Source: Solirubrobacteraceae bacterium (GTDB lineage: Bacteria; Actinomycetota; Thermoleophilia; Solirubrobacterales; Solirubrobacteraceae). Taken from it: a stretch of 64,000 bases of DNA. Positions 17,678-27,767 of this stretch are shown piece after piece. The notes beneath the pieces are model-generated. The model made no database searches and was not told where the DNA came from. It was given only the letters and a program-made list of their open reading frames with translations. Each line of letters opens with the position of its first letter. Position 1 is the stretch's first letter. The DNA lies in NCBI GenBank assembly GCA_017882455.1, contig JADGPL010000016.1, forward strand, positions 1 through 64,000. The letters run 5' to 3'. A program made the position numbers and the translations under genes.

Positions 17678-17878
17678 ATGCCAAAGATGAAGACACATTC
17701 CGGCGCCAAGAAGCGCTTCAAGGTAACCGGCACCGGCAAGGTGCGCGGACGCCACCCCTTCACGAGCCACATCCTCGAGAAGAAGTCGCCCAAAAAGAAG
17801 CGCGCCCTGGGCCGTCCGGCGATCATGAACGACGCTGAGGTCCCGCGGATCAAGCGCATGCTGGGGGTCGGCAAATGA
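17678..17878 (+). CDS. rpmI: 50S ribosomal protein L35
   Basis: This 66-residue, highly basic protein reads [20 protein letters not shown], then [18 protein letters not shown], the full L35 length and pattern. It lies 16 bp after infC, and its TGA overlaps the rplT ATG (ATGA), indicating translational coupling. Confidence 0.96.
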   Translation: MPKMKTHSGAKKRFKVTGTGKVRGRHPFTSHILEKKSPKKKRALGRPAIMNDAEVPRIKRMLGVGK

Positions 17879-18234
17879 CGCGTGTCAAGCGGTCTGTCAA
17901 CGCCCGCAAGAAGCGTCGCGCGACGCTCGAGCTGACCAAGGGCTTCCGCGGCGAGGCGCACTCGAACTACAAGCGCGCCAAGGAGGCGTTGCTGAAGGCC
18001 GACAAATACGCCTACCGCGACCGGCGCAACCGCAAGCGCGACTTTCGCCGGCTGTGGATCACCCGCATCAACGCGGCCGCCCGTATCAACGGCATGAGCT
18101 ACTCGCAGCTCATGCACGGCCTCAAGCTGGCCGGAGTCGAGCTCGACCGCAAGGTCCTGGCCGACATCGCCGTGCGCGACGCCGAGACCTTCCGACGTTT
18201 CGCAGAGGTCGCCCGCGAGGCGTCGGCTGCCTGA
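17875..18234 (+). CDS. rplT: 50S ribosomal protein L20
   Basis: The 119-residue protein matches L20 throughout: [60 protein letters not shown]20 binds 23S rRNA early in 50S assembly and in some bacteria represses its own operon. The start overlaps the rpmI stop. Confidence 0.97.
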   Translation: MTRVKRSVNARKKRRATLELTKGFRGEAHSNYKRAKEALLKADKYAYRDRRNRKRDFRRLWITRINAAARINGMSYSQLMHGLKLAGVELDRKVLADIAVRDAETFRRFAEVAREASAA

Positions 18235-18245
18235 CCTCCGGCTTG

Positions 18246-18315
18246 GCCGGGAGTCCCGGCAAACCGACCTGACAGCCTCCCGGGCGTCGCTCCTGAAAAG
18301 GACGGCGCCCTTTTT
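18246..18315 (+). terminator. Hairpin plus A/T-flanked stem with T run after rplT
   Basis: GCCGGG-AGT-CCCGGC (18246-18260) is a perfect 6-bp stem just past the L20 stop. Downstream AAAAGG (18296-18301) pairs with CCTTTT (18309-18314) and leads into a T run. This is the best Rho-independent terminator form in the window and probably ends the infC-rpmI-rplT transcript. A CA-rich low-complexity stretch (18325-18368) follows. Confidence 0.6.
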
Positions 18316-18367
18316 GTTGCACTGACCCCCCCCACACACGACACACACCCACCAGCATCCACAGCAC

Positions 18368-19114
18368 ATGACCACGATCGCCTCGACCCACAACCCCAGA
18401 CTGAAGGCCCTGCGCCGCCTGCAGACCAAGCGCGGGCGCGCCGCCGAGGGCCGCTTCGTCGTCGAGGGCGAGGATCTCCTCGCGGCCGCCCGCGCGGCCG
18501 GTCGGGCGCCCGTGGAGGGCTACCGCCTCGCGGGAGCCGACGTCGGGGAGGAGGATTTCCACGAGGTCGAGCGCTCGGCGCTCGCAACCGTCTCCACGCT
18601 CGGGTCCAGCACGCGCGCGATCGCGGTCTACGAGCAGCGCTGGGCCGCGGCGTCGGGCCCGCTGTGTGTGTATCTGCACGGCGTCGGCGACCCGGGGAAC
18701 GTGGGCACGGTGCTGCGCTCGGCCGTGGCCTTCGGCGCCTCGTGCGTGGCACTCGGTCCCAACTGCGCCGATCCCCACTCGCCCAAGGCCGTGCGGGCGA
18801 GCATGGGCGCCATCTTCGCCGTGGCGCTCGCGCGCGTGCGGGGCATCGAGGAGCTCCCCGGAGAGCGCATCGCGCTGGACGCCGCCGCGGAGGAGGCCCT
18901 GAGGGGGCCCATGGACCGGACCGCGGGCGCGGTCACCTTGCTGATCGGTGCCGAGCGCGACGGTCTCCCGCCTGAGCTGCTCGACGCCAGCGACCGGCGC
19001 GCCTGCATCCCGATCGCATCCGAGTCGCTCAACGCGGCCATGGCTGCCACGGTGGCGCTGTACGAGATGACCCGCCGGGGTGGGCGGGACATCGATACCT
19101 TCCCGGCGTCATGA
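18368..19114 (+). CDS. SpoU/TrmH-family RNA 2'-O-ribose methyltransferase
   Basis: The 248-residue SPOUT enzyme has an N-terminal substrate-binding part (STHNPRLKALRRLQTKRGR, RFVVEGEDLL). Three SAM-knot motifs follow: HGVGDPGNVGTVLRSAVAFGA, LLIGAERDGLP and IPIASESLNAAMAATVALYE. It probably methylates a ribose in 23S rRNA, but the site cannot be read from sequence. Its place between rplT and pheS is the conserved actinobacterial position of the tsnR-like gene. The stop overlaps the pheS start (ATGA). Confidence 0.9.
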   Translation: MTTIASTHNPRLKALRRLQTKRGRAAEGRFVVEGEDLLAAARAAGRAPVEGYRLAGADVGEEDFHEVERSALATVSTLGSSTRAIAVYEQRWAAASGPLCVYLHGVGDPGNVGTVLRSAVAFGASCVALGPNCADPHSPKAVRASMGAIFAVALARVRGIEELPGERIALDAAAEEALRGPMDRTAGAVTLLIGAERDGLPPELLDASDRRACIPIASESLNAAMAATVALYEMTRRGGRDIDTFPAS

Positions 19115-20175
19115 TCGATCGCATCGAGCAGTTGCGTGGGGAGGCCGAGAGCGAGATATCGAGCGCCTCCACCAGCGAGGCGCTCGAGGAGCTGCGGGTG
19201 CGCTATCTCGGGCGCAAGGCCGAGCTGCCGCAGATGCTGCGCGAGGTGGCAAGCCTGCCCCCCGAGCAGCGCGGCGCGGTGGGCAAGGCCGCAAATCAGG
19301 CCCGCCAGGCGCTCGAGGCGCTGATCGCGGGGCGCTCGCAGGGGCTGGCCGGCGAGGAGCTCGAGCAGAGGCTGCAGGCCGACCGCATCGATGTGACCCT
19401 GCCTGGCGCCCCGCCGCAGCCGGTCGGGCGTCTGCATGTCCTCACCGCCACCCGTCGCGAGCTCGAAGACATCTTCCTGGGTCTCGGCTTCACTGTGATG
19501 GAGGGCCCGGAGGTGGAGACGGTCCACTACAACTTCGACGCCCTCAACCACAGCCTCACGCATCCTGCACGGGCGCGCACAGACACCTTCTACGTCTCAG
19601 CGGAGGCGGTGCTTCGCACCCACACCTCGCCGATGCAGGTGCGCGCGATGGAGGCGCATCCGCCGCCGCTCTACGTGGCTATCCCCGGGCGCGTCTACCG
19701 ACCCGATTCGGACGCCACCCACACCCCGCAGTTCCACCAGATCGAGGGCCTGGCCGTCGATGAGGACATCACGCTGGCCGACCTCAAGGGCACGTTGCTC
19801 GAGTTCGCGCGGGCGGTCTTCGGCGAGGAGCGCGACGTGCGCCTGCGCCCGCACTTCTTTCCCTTCACCGAGCCGAGCGTCGAGGTCGATGTCTCCTGCT
19901 TCAACTGTGGCGGCCAGGGCTTCCTCAAGGACGGCGCGCGCTGCTACCTGTGCAAGGGCGAGGGCTGGCTCGAGGTCCTCGGCGCCGGCGAGGTCGATCC
20001 CAACGTCTACGCCCACGTGCCCACCACCGAGGCCAACGCCCCCGGCTATGACCCCGAGAAGATCCAGGGCTTCGCCTGGGGCCTCGGCGTCGAGCGGATC
20101 GCGATGCTCAAGCACGGCATCCCGGACCTGCGGCTCTACTACGAGAACGACCTGCGCTTCCTGGAGCAGTTCTGA
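19111..20175 (+). CDS. pheS: Phenylalanine--tRNA ligase alpha subunit
   Basis: The 354-residue catalytic subunit has an N-terminal coiled coil (~1-100) and class II motif 2 (RVYRPDSDATHTPQFHQIEGLAVDE). Motif 3 is in GFAWGLGVERIAMLKHGIPDLR. CFNCGGQGF and CYLCKGEGWLEVLGAG hold four cysteines usual in this branch. It works as an alpha2-beta2 tetramer with PheT. The pheT gene follows, but only after a 280-bp gap with strong palindromes instead of the usual short spacing. Confidence 0.97.
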   Translation: MIDRIEQLRGEAESEISSASTSEALEELRVRYLGRKAELPQMLREVASLPPEQRGAVGKAANQARQALEALIAGRSQGLAGEELEQRLQADRIDVTLPGAPPQPVGRLHVLTATRRELEDIFLGLGFTVMEGPEVETVHYNFDALNHSLTHPARARTDTFYVSAEAVLRTHTSPMQVRAMEAHPPPLYVAIPGRVYRPDSDATHTPQFHQIEGLAVDEDITLADLKGTLLEFARAVFGEERDVRLRPHFFPFTEPSVEVDVSCFNCGGQGFLKDGARCYLCKGEGWLEVLGAGEVDPNVYAHVPTTEANAPGYDPEKIQGFAWGLGVERIAMLKHGIPDLRLYYENDLRFLEQF

Positions 20176-20363
20176 TGACCAGGAGCCCGCATGCCGGCGC
20201 TGTACTGCGTCCTCGGTCGCTCGCGTGCCGAAGCCGGGAGACACTCGCTCCGCTCGCATCCCCGTTTCGGCCGGCACGCCACGCTCCCTGCGTCCTTGTA
20301 CAGCTTGGCCTGCGAACTCCTGGACGCGTCGTTGGCGGGCCATGCTCTGGCGAGCGGTTCAGA

Positions 20364-20431
20364 TCGGCGCATGCGCCGACCTGCGGGGCCGTGCATGCAC
20401 GGCCCCGAGCAGGGTCGCATGCGACCCTGCT
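20364..20431. repeat. Three consecutive perfect palindromes sharing a GCATGC core
   Basis: In 68 bp three perfect inverted repeats follow each other: 20364-20379 (16 bp), 20384-20407 (24 bp) and 20408-20431 (24 bp). Each has GCATGC at its exact centre, and the outer arms differ. The last two are directly adjacent. They sit in the 280-bp gap between pheS and pheT, which otherwise holds no credible gene. As RNA each could form a long hairpin; as DNA each could bind a dimeric protein or extrude a cruciform. Confidence 0.95.
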
Positions 20432-20455
20432 TACAAGGACGGGTAGGGGTCCGCA

Positions 20456-22999
20456 ATGAGAGTCCCCCTTCCATGGCTGCGCGAATACTGCGACCCGGAC
20501 CTCGACGTGGGCGCGATCGAGGAGCGCTTGACGATGACCGGGACCAAGGTCGAGGCGATCCATCACCACGGCGTGGCCTCGACCGAGGGCTTCGTCGTGG
20601 GACGGGTGCTCGAGGCTGTCCAGCATCCGGACGCCGACCGCCTGAGGGTGTGCACGGTCGACCTGGGTGGTGATGAAGGTCCCGCCCACCCGGCCACGAT
20701 CGTGTGCGGAGCGCCCAACGTGGCGGCCGGGCAGACCGTGGCGGTGGCGCGCCCCGGCGCGGTCATGCCGGATGGGACGAAGCTGCGCAAGGCAAAGCTC
20801 CGCGGCGTGGCCTCCGAGGGCATGATCCTCTCCGAGTCAGAGCTCGAGATCGGCTCTGGCGGCGAGGGCATCCTGGTGTTGGATACCCCCTCTGGGGGCA
20901 CAGGCGAGCGCATGCTCGACGCTGCCCCCTCTGGGGGCACCCCCCATCGCGGGGGGCAGGCAGGCGAGCTCGCCCCGGGGACGCCGCTCGCGGAGATCCT
21001 GCCGATCTCGATGGAGGTGATCGAGCTGGAGATAACGCCAAACCGGCCGGACTGCCTGGGCGTGTACGGCGTCGCCCGCGAGCTTCATGCCGCCACCGGC
21101 GCTCCGCTGGCGCTCGCGCCGTGGAGCGATGACCCGGGCTCGGCCGGCGAGTTGGCCGGTGCCGAGGTGAGCGTCGAGTGCCCCGATCTGTGCCCGCGCT
21201 TCACCGCGAGGGTCTTCGAGAACGTCACGATCGCACCGTCCCCGCCATGGCTGAAAGCGCGGCTCGTGGCGGCCGGCCAGCGCACGATCAACAACGTCGT
21301 CGACATCACCAACTACGCGATGCTGCTCAGCGGCCAGCCGTTGCACGCCTTCGACCTCGACCGTGTGGCCGGCGCACGCCTGACGGTGCGCCGGGCGCGT
21401 GAGGGCGAGCGCGTGGAGACACTCGACGGGCAGACCCGCACGCTCGACTCCGAGATGGTCGTGATCGAGGACGGGAGCGGGCCCACCTCGATCGCCGGCG
21501 TGATGGGCGGCGCGCGCTCGGAGGTCCAGCAGGACACCACGCGCGTGCTGATGGAGGTGGCAACCTGGAACGGGCCCAACATCCACCGCACATCCTGGGC
21601 GCTGGGGCTGCGCAGCGAGGCCTCGGGGCGCTTCGAGAAGGGCCTGCAGCCCGAGCAGTGCATCCACGCCCAGGCGATCGCCACCCAACTGATGATCGAG
21701 CTCTGCGGCGCGCGCGTGGCTGCGGGCACTATCGACGTGGGAGCACCGCCCCCGGTGCTGCAGGAGATCGGGCTGCGCGAGGCGCGCGTGCGCGCCATCC
21801 TCGGCGTCGAGGTCCCGCTCGAGCGCCAGGCCGAGATCCTTGCAGCGCTCGACTTCGCCACGTCTCCCGCCGAGGGCGGGCTGAGCGTGACGGTGCCCGC
21901 GCTGAGGCGCGAGGACGTCACCCGCGAGATCGACCTGATCGAGGAGGTCGCCCGCATCGACGGCCTCGAGCGCCTGCCCGCCACGCTGCCCGCCCGTCGT
22001 GGGGCGGCCGGCAGGCTCACCCACGCCCAGCGCGTTCGCCGCCGTGCCGAGGACACGATGGTCGGGCGCGGGCTGCACGAGATCGTCGGCTGGAGCTTCA
22101 CCGAGCCCGGCCTGCTCGATCGCCTGCGCCTGCCCTCCGAGCACGAGATGCGCAAGGTCGTGAGCATCGAGAACCCGCTGTCGGACGGGCAGTCGATCAT
22201 GCGCCCCACGCTGCTCGGCTCGCTCATGGACGCCGCCCGCCACAACGTCGCCCGCAACGGCCCCGACGTGGCCATCTTCGAGTCCGGAACCGTCTACCGC
22301 GCGGCGGACGAAGGCCCGCTCGCTGACGAGCACCACGCGCTCGGGGTGCTCCTGAGCGGCGCCATGGCGCCACGCTCGTGGCGTGGGGCGCCCGCCCAGG
22401 CGGACTTCTTCGCCGCCAAGGCGCTGCTCGGAGCCCTGCTCGAGCATTTCCACCTCGACTGGTCTGTACAGCCGCAGAGCTGGCCCTTCCTGCATCCAGG
22501 GCGCAGCGCCGTGGTGCTGGCCAACACCACGGGAGCCACGGGAGCCGCGCGCGCTCCGGGGGGTGAGGACTCGCAGGAGGTCGTGCTCGGCTTCCTCGGC
22601 GAGGTCCACCCGCTCGTGGCCGCCGAGTGGGATCTCGAGCGCACGGCCGCCTTCGCCATCGACCTCGGCAAGCTCGCCGCGGCGGCACGGCCGCTCGTGT
22701 CCTTCGAGGCCTTCGGCTCCTTCCCCTCGCTGCGCCAGGACCTCGCGGTCACCCTGCCGGTGTCCGTGTCCGCGGAGGAGGCGCTCGCGCGCGTGCGCGA
22801 GCAGGCGGGTTCTGAGCTCGCCGACGTGGAGGTGTTCGACGTCTACACCGGTGAGCAGGTGGGGAAGGGCCGACGCTCGCTGGCGCTGGCCCTGACCTTC
22901 CGCTCCCTGCAGGCCACGCTCACGGACGAGGACATAGCGCCCGTGCGCGAGCGGATCGTCGCCGCCCTGGGTGAGATCGGGGGCGAGCTGCGTGGCTAG
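20456..22999 (+). CDS. pheT: Phenylalanine--tRNA ligase beta subunit, with in-frame insertion
   Basis: The 847-residue subunit starts MRVPLPWLREYCDPDLDV and carries a tRNA-binding EMAP-type domain (~40-150). B3/B4 editing and catalytic-like domains follow, then a C-terminal ferredoxin-fold anticodon domain (SFEAFGSFPSLRQDLAVTLP ... FRSLQATLTDED). It recognises tRNA-Phe and edits Tyr-tRNA-Phe. Between GEGILVLD and APGTPLAEILP, where relatives have a few residues, about 30 extra residues (TPSGGTGERMLDAAPSGG and so on) are encoded by palindromic DNA. The stop overlaps the argC GTG by 8 bp. Confidence 0.95.
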   Translation: MRVPLPWLREYCDPDLDVGAIEERLTMTGTKVEAIHHHGVASTEGFVVGRVLEAVQHPDADRLRVCTVDLGGDEGPAHPATIVCGAPNVAAGQTVAVARPGAVMPDGTKLRKAKLRGVASEGMILSESELEIGSGGEGILVLDTPSGGTGERMLDAAPSGGTPHRGGQAGELAPGTPLAEILPISMEVIELEITPNRPDCLGVYGVARELHAATGAPLALAPWSDDPGSAGELAGAEVSVECPDLCPRFTARVFENVTIAPSPPWLKARLVAAGQRTINNVVDITNYAMLLSGQPLHAFDLDRVAGARLTVRRAREGERVETLDGQTRTLDSEMVVIEDGSGPTSIAGVMGGARSEVQQDTTRVLMEVATWNGPNIHRTSWALGLRSEASGRFEKGLQPEQCIHAQAIATQLMIELCGARVAAGTIDVGAPPPVLQEIGLREARVRAILGVEVPLERQAEILAALDFATSPAEGGLSVTVPALRREDVTREIDLIEEVARIDGLERLPATLPARRGAAGRLTHAQRVRRRAEDTMVGRGLHEIVGWSFTEPGLLDRLRLPSEHEMRKVVSIENPLSDGQSIMRPTLLGSLMDAARHNVARNGPDVAIFESGTVYRAADEGPLADEHHALGVLLSGAMAPRSWRGAPAQADFFAAKALLGALLEHFHLDWSVQPQSWPFLHPGRSAVVLANTTGATGAARAPGGEDSQEVVLGFLGEVHPLVAAEWDLERTAAFAIDLGKLAAAARPLVSFEAFGSFPSLRQDLAVTLPVSVSAEEALARVREQAGSELADVEVFDVYTGEQVGKGRRSLALALTFRSLQATLTDEDIAPVRERIVAALGEIGGELRG
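20884..20957. repeat. Palindromic in-frame insertion inside pheT
   Basis: CCCCC-TCT-GGGGG (20886-20898), TGCCCCC-TCT-GGGGGCA (20923-20939) and CCCCCC-ATCGC-GGGGGG (20940-20956) are three back-to-back hairpins within the coding frame. The first two share a core and produce the duplicated peptide PSGGT. The reading frame is maintained. Confidence 0.85.
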
Positions 23000-24032
23000 C
23001 CTCGCGCCTCAGCGGCACGTGCGGGACGCGCCGCGAGTGATCGTGGCCGGCGCCACCGGGTTCGCCGGCGCGCTCGCCGCCCGGCTGCTCTGGCGCCACC
23101 CTGACTTCGAGCTCGTGGCGGTGACCGGGCGCTCCGAGCAGGGTCGCAGCCTGGACGAGCTCTATCCCCGCTATCGAGTGCCGCTGAGGATCGAGCAGCT
23201 CGACCTCGACCGGCTGGACGGGATCGCCGCGGCGGTCGTCGCCTACCCCCACGCCGCCGCCGCCCCAACCGTCGCGGCGCTGCGCGAGCAGGACGTGCGC
23301 GTGATCGATCTGAGCGCCGACTTCCGCCTGCGCTCGCAGGCCACCTATGAGCGCTGGTATGGGGCGCACCCGCGGCCGGATCTGCTCTCCGAGGCGGTAT
23401 ACGGCCTGACCGAGCTCCACCGCTCGCAAATAGCCTCCGCGTCGATCGTCGCCAACCCCGGCTGCTACCCCACCGCCTCGCTGCTCGCGCTCGCCCCGCT
23501 CGCGCGCGCCGGGTTGATCACCGACGTCGTGATCGACGCCAAGCAGGGCATCTCGGGGGCCGGGAGGGCGTTCGACGAGACCACCCACCTGTCCATGGCC
23601 GGCGAGAACATCCTCCCGTACAAGGTCGCCGCCCACCGTCACACGCCCGAGATCGAGGAGCAGCTGAACGAGCTGGATCCCGCCCACCCGGGCCTGAAGG
23701 TCCAGTTCCAGGCGCACCTGGTCCCGCTCGACCAGGGGGAGATGGCCAGCTGCTACGTGACCGTCTCGCGCCTTCCGAGCGCCGTCGAGCTGCGCGAGCT
23801 CTACACCGACGCGTACTCCGACGAGCCCTTCGTCGAGGTGATGGGCGGGCCGCCTGGTACCCGCGAGGTCCAGGAGACCAACTTCTGTCGGATCTTCGCC
23901 GCGCCTGACGAGCACACGGGCAAGGTGCTCGTGTTCTCGGCGATCGACAACCTCTGGAAGGGCACCTCCTCGCAGGCCGTGCAGAACCTCAACCTGATGT
24001 TCGGCCTGCCCGAGACAAGTGGATTGGAGTGA
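22992..24032 (+). CDS. argC: N-acetyl-gamma-glutamyl-phosphate reductase
   Basis: The 346-residue enzyme catalyses the NADPH-dependent third step of ornithine synthesis. VIVAGATGFAGALAARLLWRHP is the NADP loop, and VANPGCYPTASLLAL holds the catalytic Cys. HRHTPEIEEQL and SCYVTVSRLP complete the family pattern. The GTG at 22992 overlaps pheT by 8 bp, so translation is probably coupled; the next gene starts inside its stop. Clustering after pheT is conserved in actinobacteria. Confidence 0.96.
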   Translation: MASLAPQRHVRDAPRVIVAGATGFAGALAARLLWRHPDFELVAVTGRSEQGRSLDELYPRYRVPLRIEQLDLDRLDGIAAAVVAYPHAAAAPTVAALREQDVRVIDLSADFRLRSQATYERWYGAHPRPDLLSEAVYGLTELHRSQIASASIVANPGCYPTASLLALAPLARAGLITDVVIDAKQGISGAGRAFDETTHLSMAGENILPYKVAAHRHTPEIEEQLNELDPAHPGLKVQFQAHLVPLDQGEMASCYVTVSRLPSAVELRELYTDAYSDEPFVEVMGGPPGTREVQETNFCRIFAAPDEHTGKVLVFSAIDNLWKGTSSQAVQNLNLMFGLPETSGLE

Positions 24033-25303
24033 GCACCGTGAAAGAGCATCCCGCCGATTCGCTGCCCTTCTTCCGCTCGCGCTGGGTGCCCGCGCCGCCG
24101 CACGTGCGCGAGCTCGGCCTGCAGGCGGGGCTGCCGCAGGGCTTTCGCGCCGCAGGCGTCGCGGCCGGCATCAAGCCCAGCGGCAACCCCGACGTGGGCC
24201 TGCTCGTGTGCGACGCCGACGATCCGGTCAGCGCCGCCCGCTTCACATCCTCGGGCACGCTCGCCGCGCCCGTGCTCGTCACCCGCGAGCGCTGCCGCCT
24301 GCAGTCCCTGCGCGTGGTGCTCGCAAACTCCGGCTGCGCCAACGCGGCGACCGGCGGCCGTGGCCTCGACGACGCGGCCAAGACCCAGGGAGCGGCCGCG
24401 ATGGCGACCGCTGTCGACCCGGCCGAGGTGGCGCTCGCCTCCACCGGCGCGATCAGCCACCTGCTCCCCGTCGAGCTGGTGCTGAAGGGCCTGCTCGAGG
24501 CGCGCACCCAGCTGAGCCGCGAGGGGGACAGCGCCTTCCAGCAGGCGATCCAGACGACAGACGCCTTCGAGAAGCGCGCCAACCTCGAGGTCACGCTGCC
24601 CTCCGGCGTCGTGCGCTTGAGCGCCCAGTGCAAGGGCGCGGGGATGATCTCACCCCGCTTCGCCACCCTGCTCTGCTTCGTCGAGACCGACGCCGTCCTC
24701 ACTCCCGAGACGGCCGAGCTGCTGCTCGGGGTCTGCGTCAAGCGCTCCTTCGACCGCGCGTCGGTCGACGGGCAGCTCTCGACCAACGACACCGCCATCC
24801 TCATGTGCTCGGGGGCCAGCGGCGTGGTCGTGGAGAGCGAGAGCGAGGACGAGCTGCGTCTCGGCGAGGCCCTCGACGCGCTGCTGCGGGCGCTCGCGAT
24901 CATGATGGTCGCCGACGGCGAGGGCGCGAGAAGGATCGCGCGGGTGCTCGTGCGCGGCGGGCACGCCGACGGCGTCGAGGCGGTCGCTCGTGCCGTGGCC
25001 AACTCGCCGCTGGTGAAGGCCGCGCTGCACGGGGGAGACCCCAACTGGGGGCGGATCGTGCAGGCCGTCGGGGCGGCAATGCCGGGAACGGCTCCGCTCG
25101 CCGTTGACATCTCGATCGAGGGCGTCCAGGTCTGCTCGGGCGGCGCCGCGATCCCCCACGACGAGGAGGCGCTCGCGCAGGCGGTCCAGCGCGATGAGGT
25201 CGAGTACGAGATCGTGCTGCCCGGCGAGGGCGCCGAGACCGAGGTCTTCTTCTCCGACCTCTCGCACGAGTACGTCACCATCAACGCCGACTACACAACG
25301 TGA
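24029..25303 (+). CDS. argJ: Glutamate N-acetyltransferase / ornithine acetyltransferase
   Basis: The 424-residue ArgJ recycles the acetyl group from N-acetylornithine to glutamate. GFRAAGVAAGIKPSGNPDVGLLV opens the core. The self-cleavage site lies in VALASTGAISHLLPV or the adjacent loop, and DGQLSTNDTAILMCSGASG is a family block. An N-terminal extension of about 30 residues (KEHPADSLPFFRSRW) precedes the usual start. The GTG overlaps the argC stop. Whether it also uses acetyl-CoA (bifunctional form) cannot be told from sequence. Confidence 0.95.
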   Translation: MSTVKEHPADSLPFFRSRWVPAPPHVRELGLQAGLPQGFRAAGVAAGIKPSGNPDVGLLVCDADDPVSAARFTSSGTLAAPVLVTRERCRLQSLRVVLANSGCANAATGGRGLDDAAKTQGAAAMATAVDPAEVALASTGAISHLLPVELVLKGLLEARTQLSREGDSAFQQAIQTTDAFEKRANLEVTLPSGVVRLSAQCKGAGMISPRFATLLCFVETDAVLTPETAELLLGVCVKRSFDRASVDGQLSTNDTAILMCSGASGVVVESESEDELRLGEALDALLRALAIMMVADGEGARRIARVLVRGGHADGVEAVARAVANSPLVKAALHGGDPNWGRIVQAVGAAMPGTAPLAVDISIEGVQVCSGGAAIPHDEEALAQAVQRDEVEYEIVLPGEGAETEVFFSDLSHEYVTINADYTT

Positions 25304-25310
25304 GGACGCC

Positions 25311-26155
25311 ATGCGCGATGTAGGAACACTCCTCGAGGCGCTCCCATACATCAGGGAGTTCCACGGCAAGACCGTGGTCATCAAGTACGGCGGCGCCGCC
25401 ATGGAGGACGCGGCGCTGCGCGAGGAGTTCGCGCGCGACGTGGTGCTGCTCAAGTACGTCGGCCTGAACCCGATCGTGGTCCACGGGGGGGGCCCTGAGA
25501 TCACCGGCTACATGGAGCGCCTGGGCCTGCCCGTCGAGTTCGTGGGCGGCCTGCGCGTCTCCGACAGGGACACGGTCGAGGTCGCCAAGATGGTGCTGGT
25601 GGGGAAGGTCAATAAGGAGATCGTGTTGCGGATCAACCGCCATGGCCAGCCTGCCGTGGGCCTGTGTGGCGATGACGGCTCGCTGTTCAGGGTTGTCCGT
25701 CGTGCTGCCCCGGGAGGCGAGGACATCGGCTTCGTGGGGCGGATCGAGCGCGTCAACGTCGGCGTGATCGAGCACATCGCAACCGACTACATCCCGGTGA
25801 TCGCCTCGGTCGGCGCCGATCGCGAGGGCAATTCCTACAACGTCAACGCCGACGAGGCCGCCGGTGCCGTGGCGGGCGCGCTCGGCGCCTACAAGGTGGT
25901 CTTCCTCACCGACATCGCGGGCTGGCTGGAGGACGCGGCGAAGCCCGAGAGCCTGATCGGCCAGGCCACGGCCGAGCAGGTCACGGAGGCGCTCGCAGGG
26001 CTCGATGGCGGCATGCGACCCAAGCTCGAAGCCTGCGTGGAGGCGATCGACCACGGCGTCAGCGCCGCGCACATCCTCGACGGGCGGATCGCGCACTCGC
26101 TGCTGCTCGAGCTCTTCACCGACGCAGGGATCGGCACGAAGATCGAGGCTGCGCC

Positions 26156-26159
<4 letters not shown>
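25311..26159 (+). CDS. argB: Acetylglutamate kinase
   Basis: This 282-residue amino-acid kinase phosphorylates N-acetylglutamate. VVIKYGGAAM is the phosphate loop, VVHGGGPEITGYMERLGLPVEFVGGLRV binds substrate, and NVNADEAAGAVAGAL and FLTDIAGWL belong to the ATP site. The length fits the arginine-inhibited hexameric type. The ATG lies 7 bp after argJ, and its TGA overlaps the argD ATG. Confidence 0.96.
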
Positions 26160-27313
<1,154 letters not shown>

Positions 27314-27317
27314 GCGG

Positions 27318-27767
27318 ATGCGTCGCGAGCTTGCCGACGGGTTCGAGCTCGACGATGATCCGGGCCGGATCGACCTCCAGGCCGTGCACGCCTTCATCAG
27401 CGGCCAGTCCTACTGGGGCAGAGGTCGCTCGCGCGAGCTCGTCAAGCGCGCGGTGGAGGGCTCTCAGCGCGTCGTGGGCCTCTATCGCGGCGAGGATCAG
27501 GTCGGCTTCGCGCGGGCCGTAACCGATGGCACCACCGTCGCCTACCTCGCCGACGTCTATGTCCTCGAGCCCTATCGCGGGCGCGGCCTGGGCATCGAGC
27601 TGGTGCGCGAGACGCTCGACGGCGGAGGGGGCGCGGGCCCGTCGGAGATCCACTGGCTGTTGCACACGGCCGATGCCGCGGGGCTGTACTCGCGGCTCGG
27701 CTTCGTCGACGGCCCGGCGCGCTATCCGTTGATGGAACGCCCGCGCGGCTACGATTCCAGCCGGTGA
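27318..27767 (+). CDS. GNAT-family N-acetyltransferase
   Basis: This 149-residue protein has a GNAT acetyl-CoA loop in VYVLEPYRGRGLGIELVRETL and the C-terminal pattern GLYSRLGFVDGPARYPLMER typical of small acetyltransferases. It is locked into the arg operon, 4 bp after argD, with its stop overlapping the argG GTG. An arginine-linked role, for example acetyl supply or modification, is inferred from position only. Many such proteins acetylate other amines. Confidence 0.85.
   Translation: MRRELADGFELDDDPGRIDLQAVHAFISGQSYWGRGRSRELVKRAVEGSQRVVGLYRGEDQVGFARAVTDGTTVAYLADVYVLEPYRGRGLGIELVRETLDGGGGAGPSEIHWLLHTADAAGLYSRLGFVDGPARYPLMERPRGYDSSR

Noticed and set aside
20191..20455. Open frames across the pheS-pheT gap as a gene
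   Set aside because: All three plus frames are partly open, but the translations are basic low-complexity sequence dictated by the palindromes, and no frame resembles a protein family.
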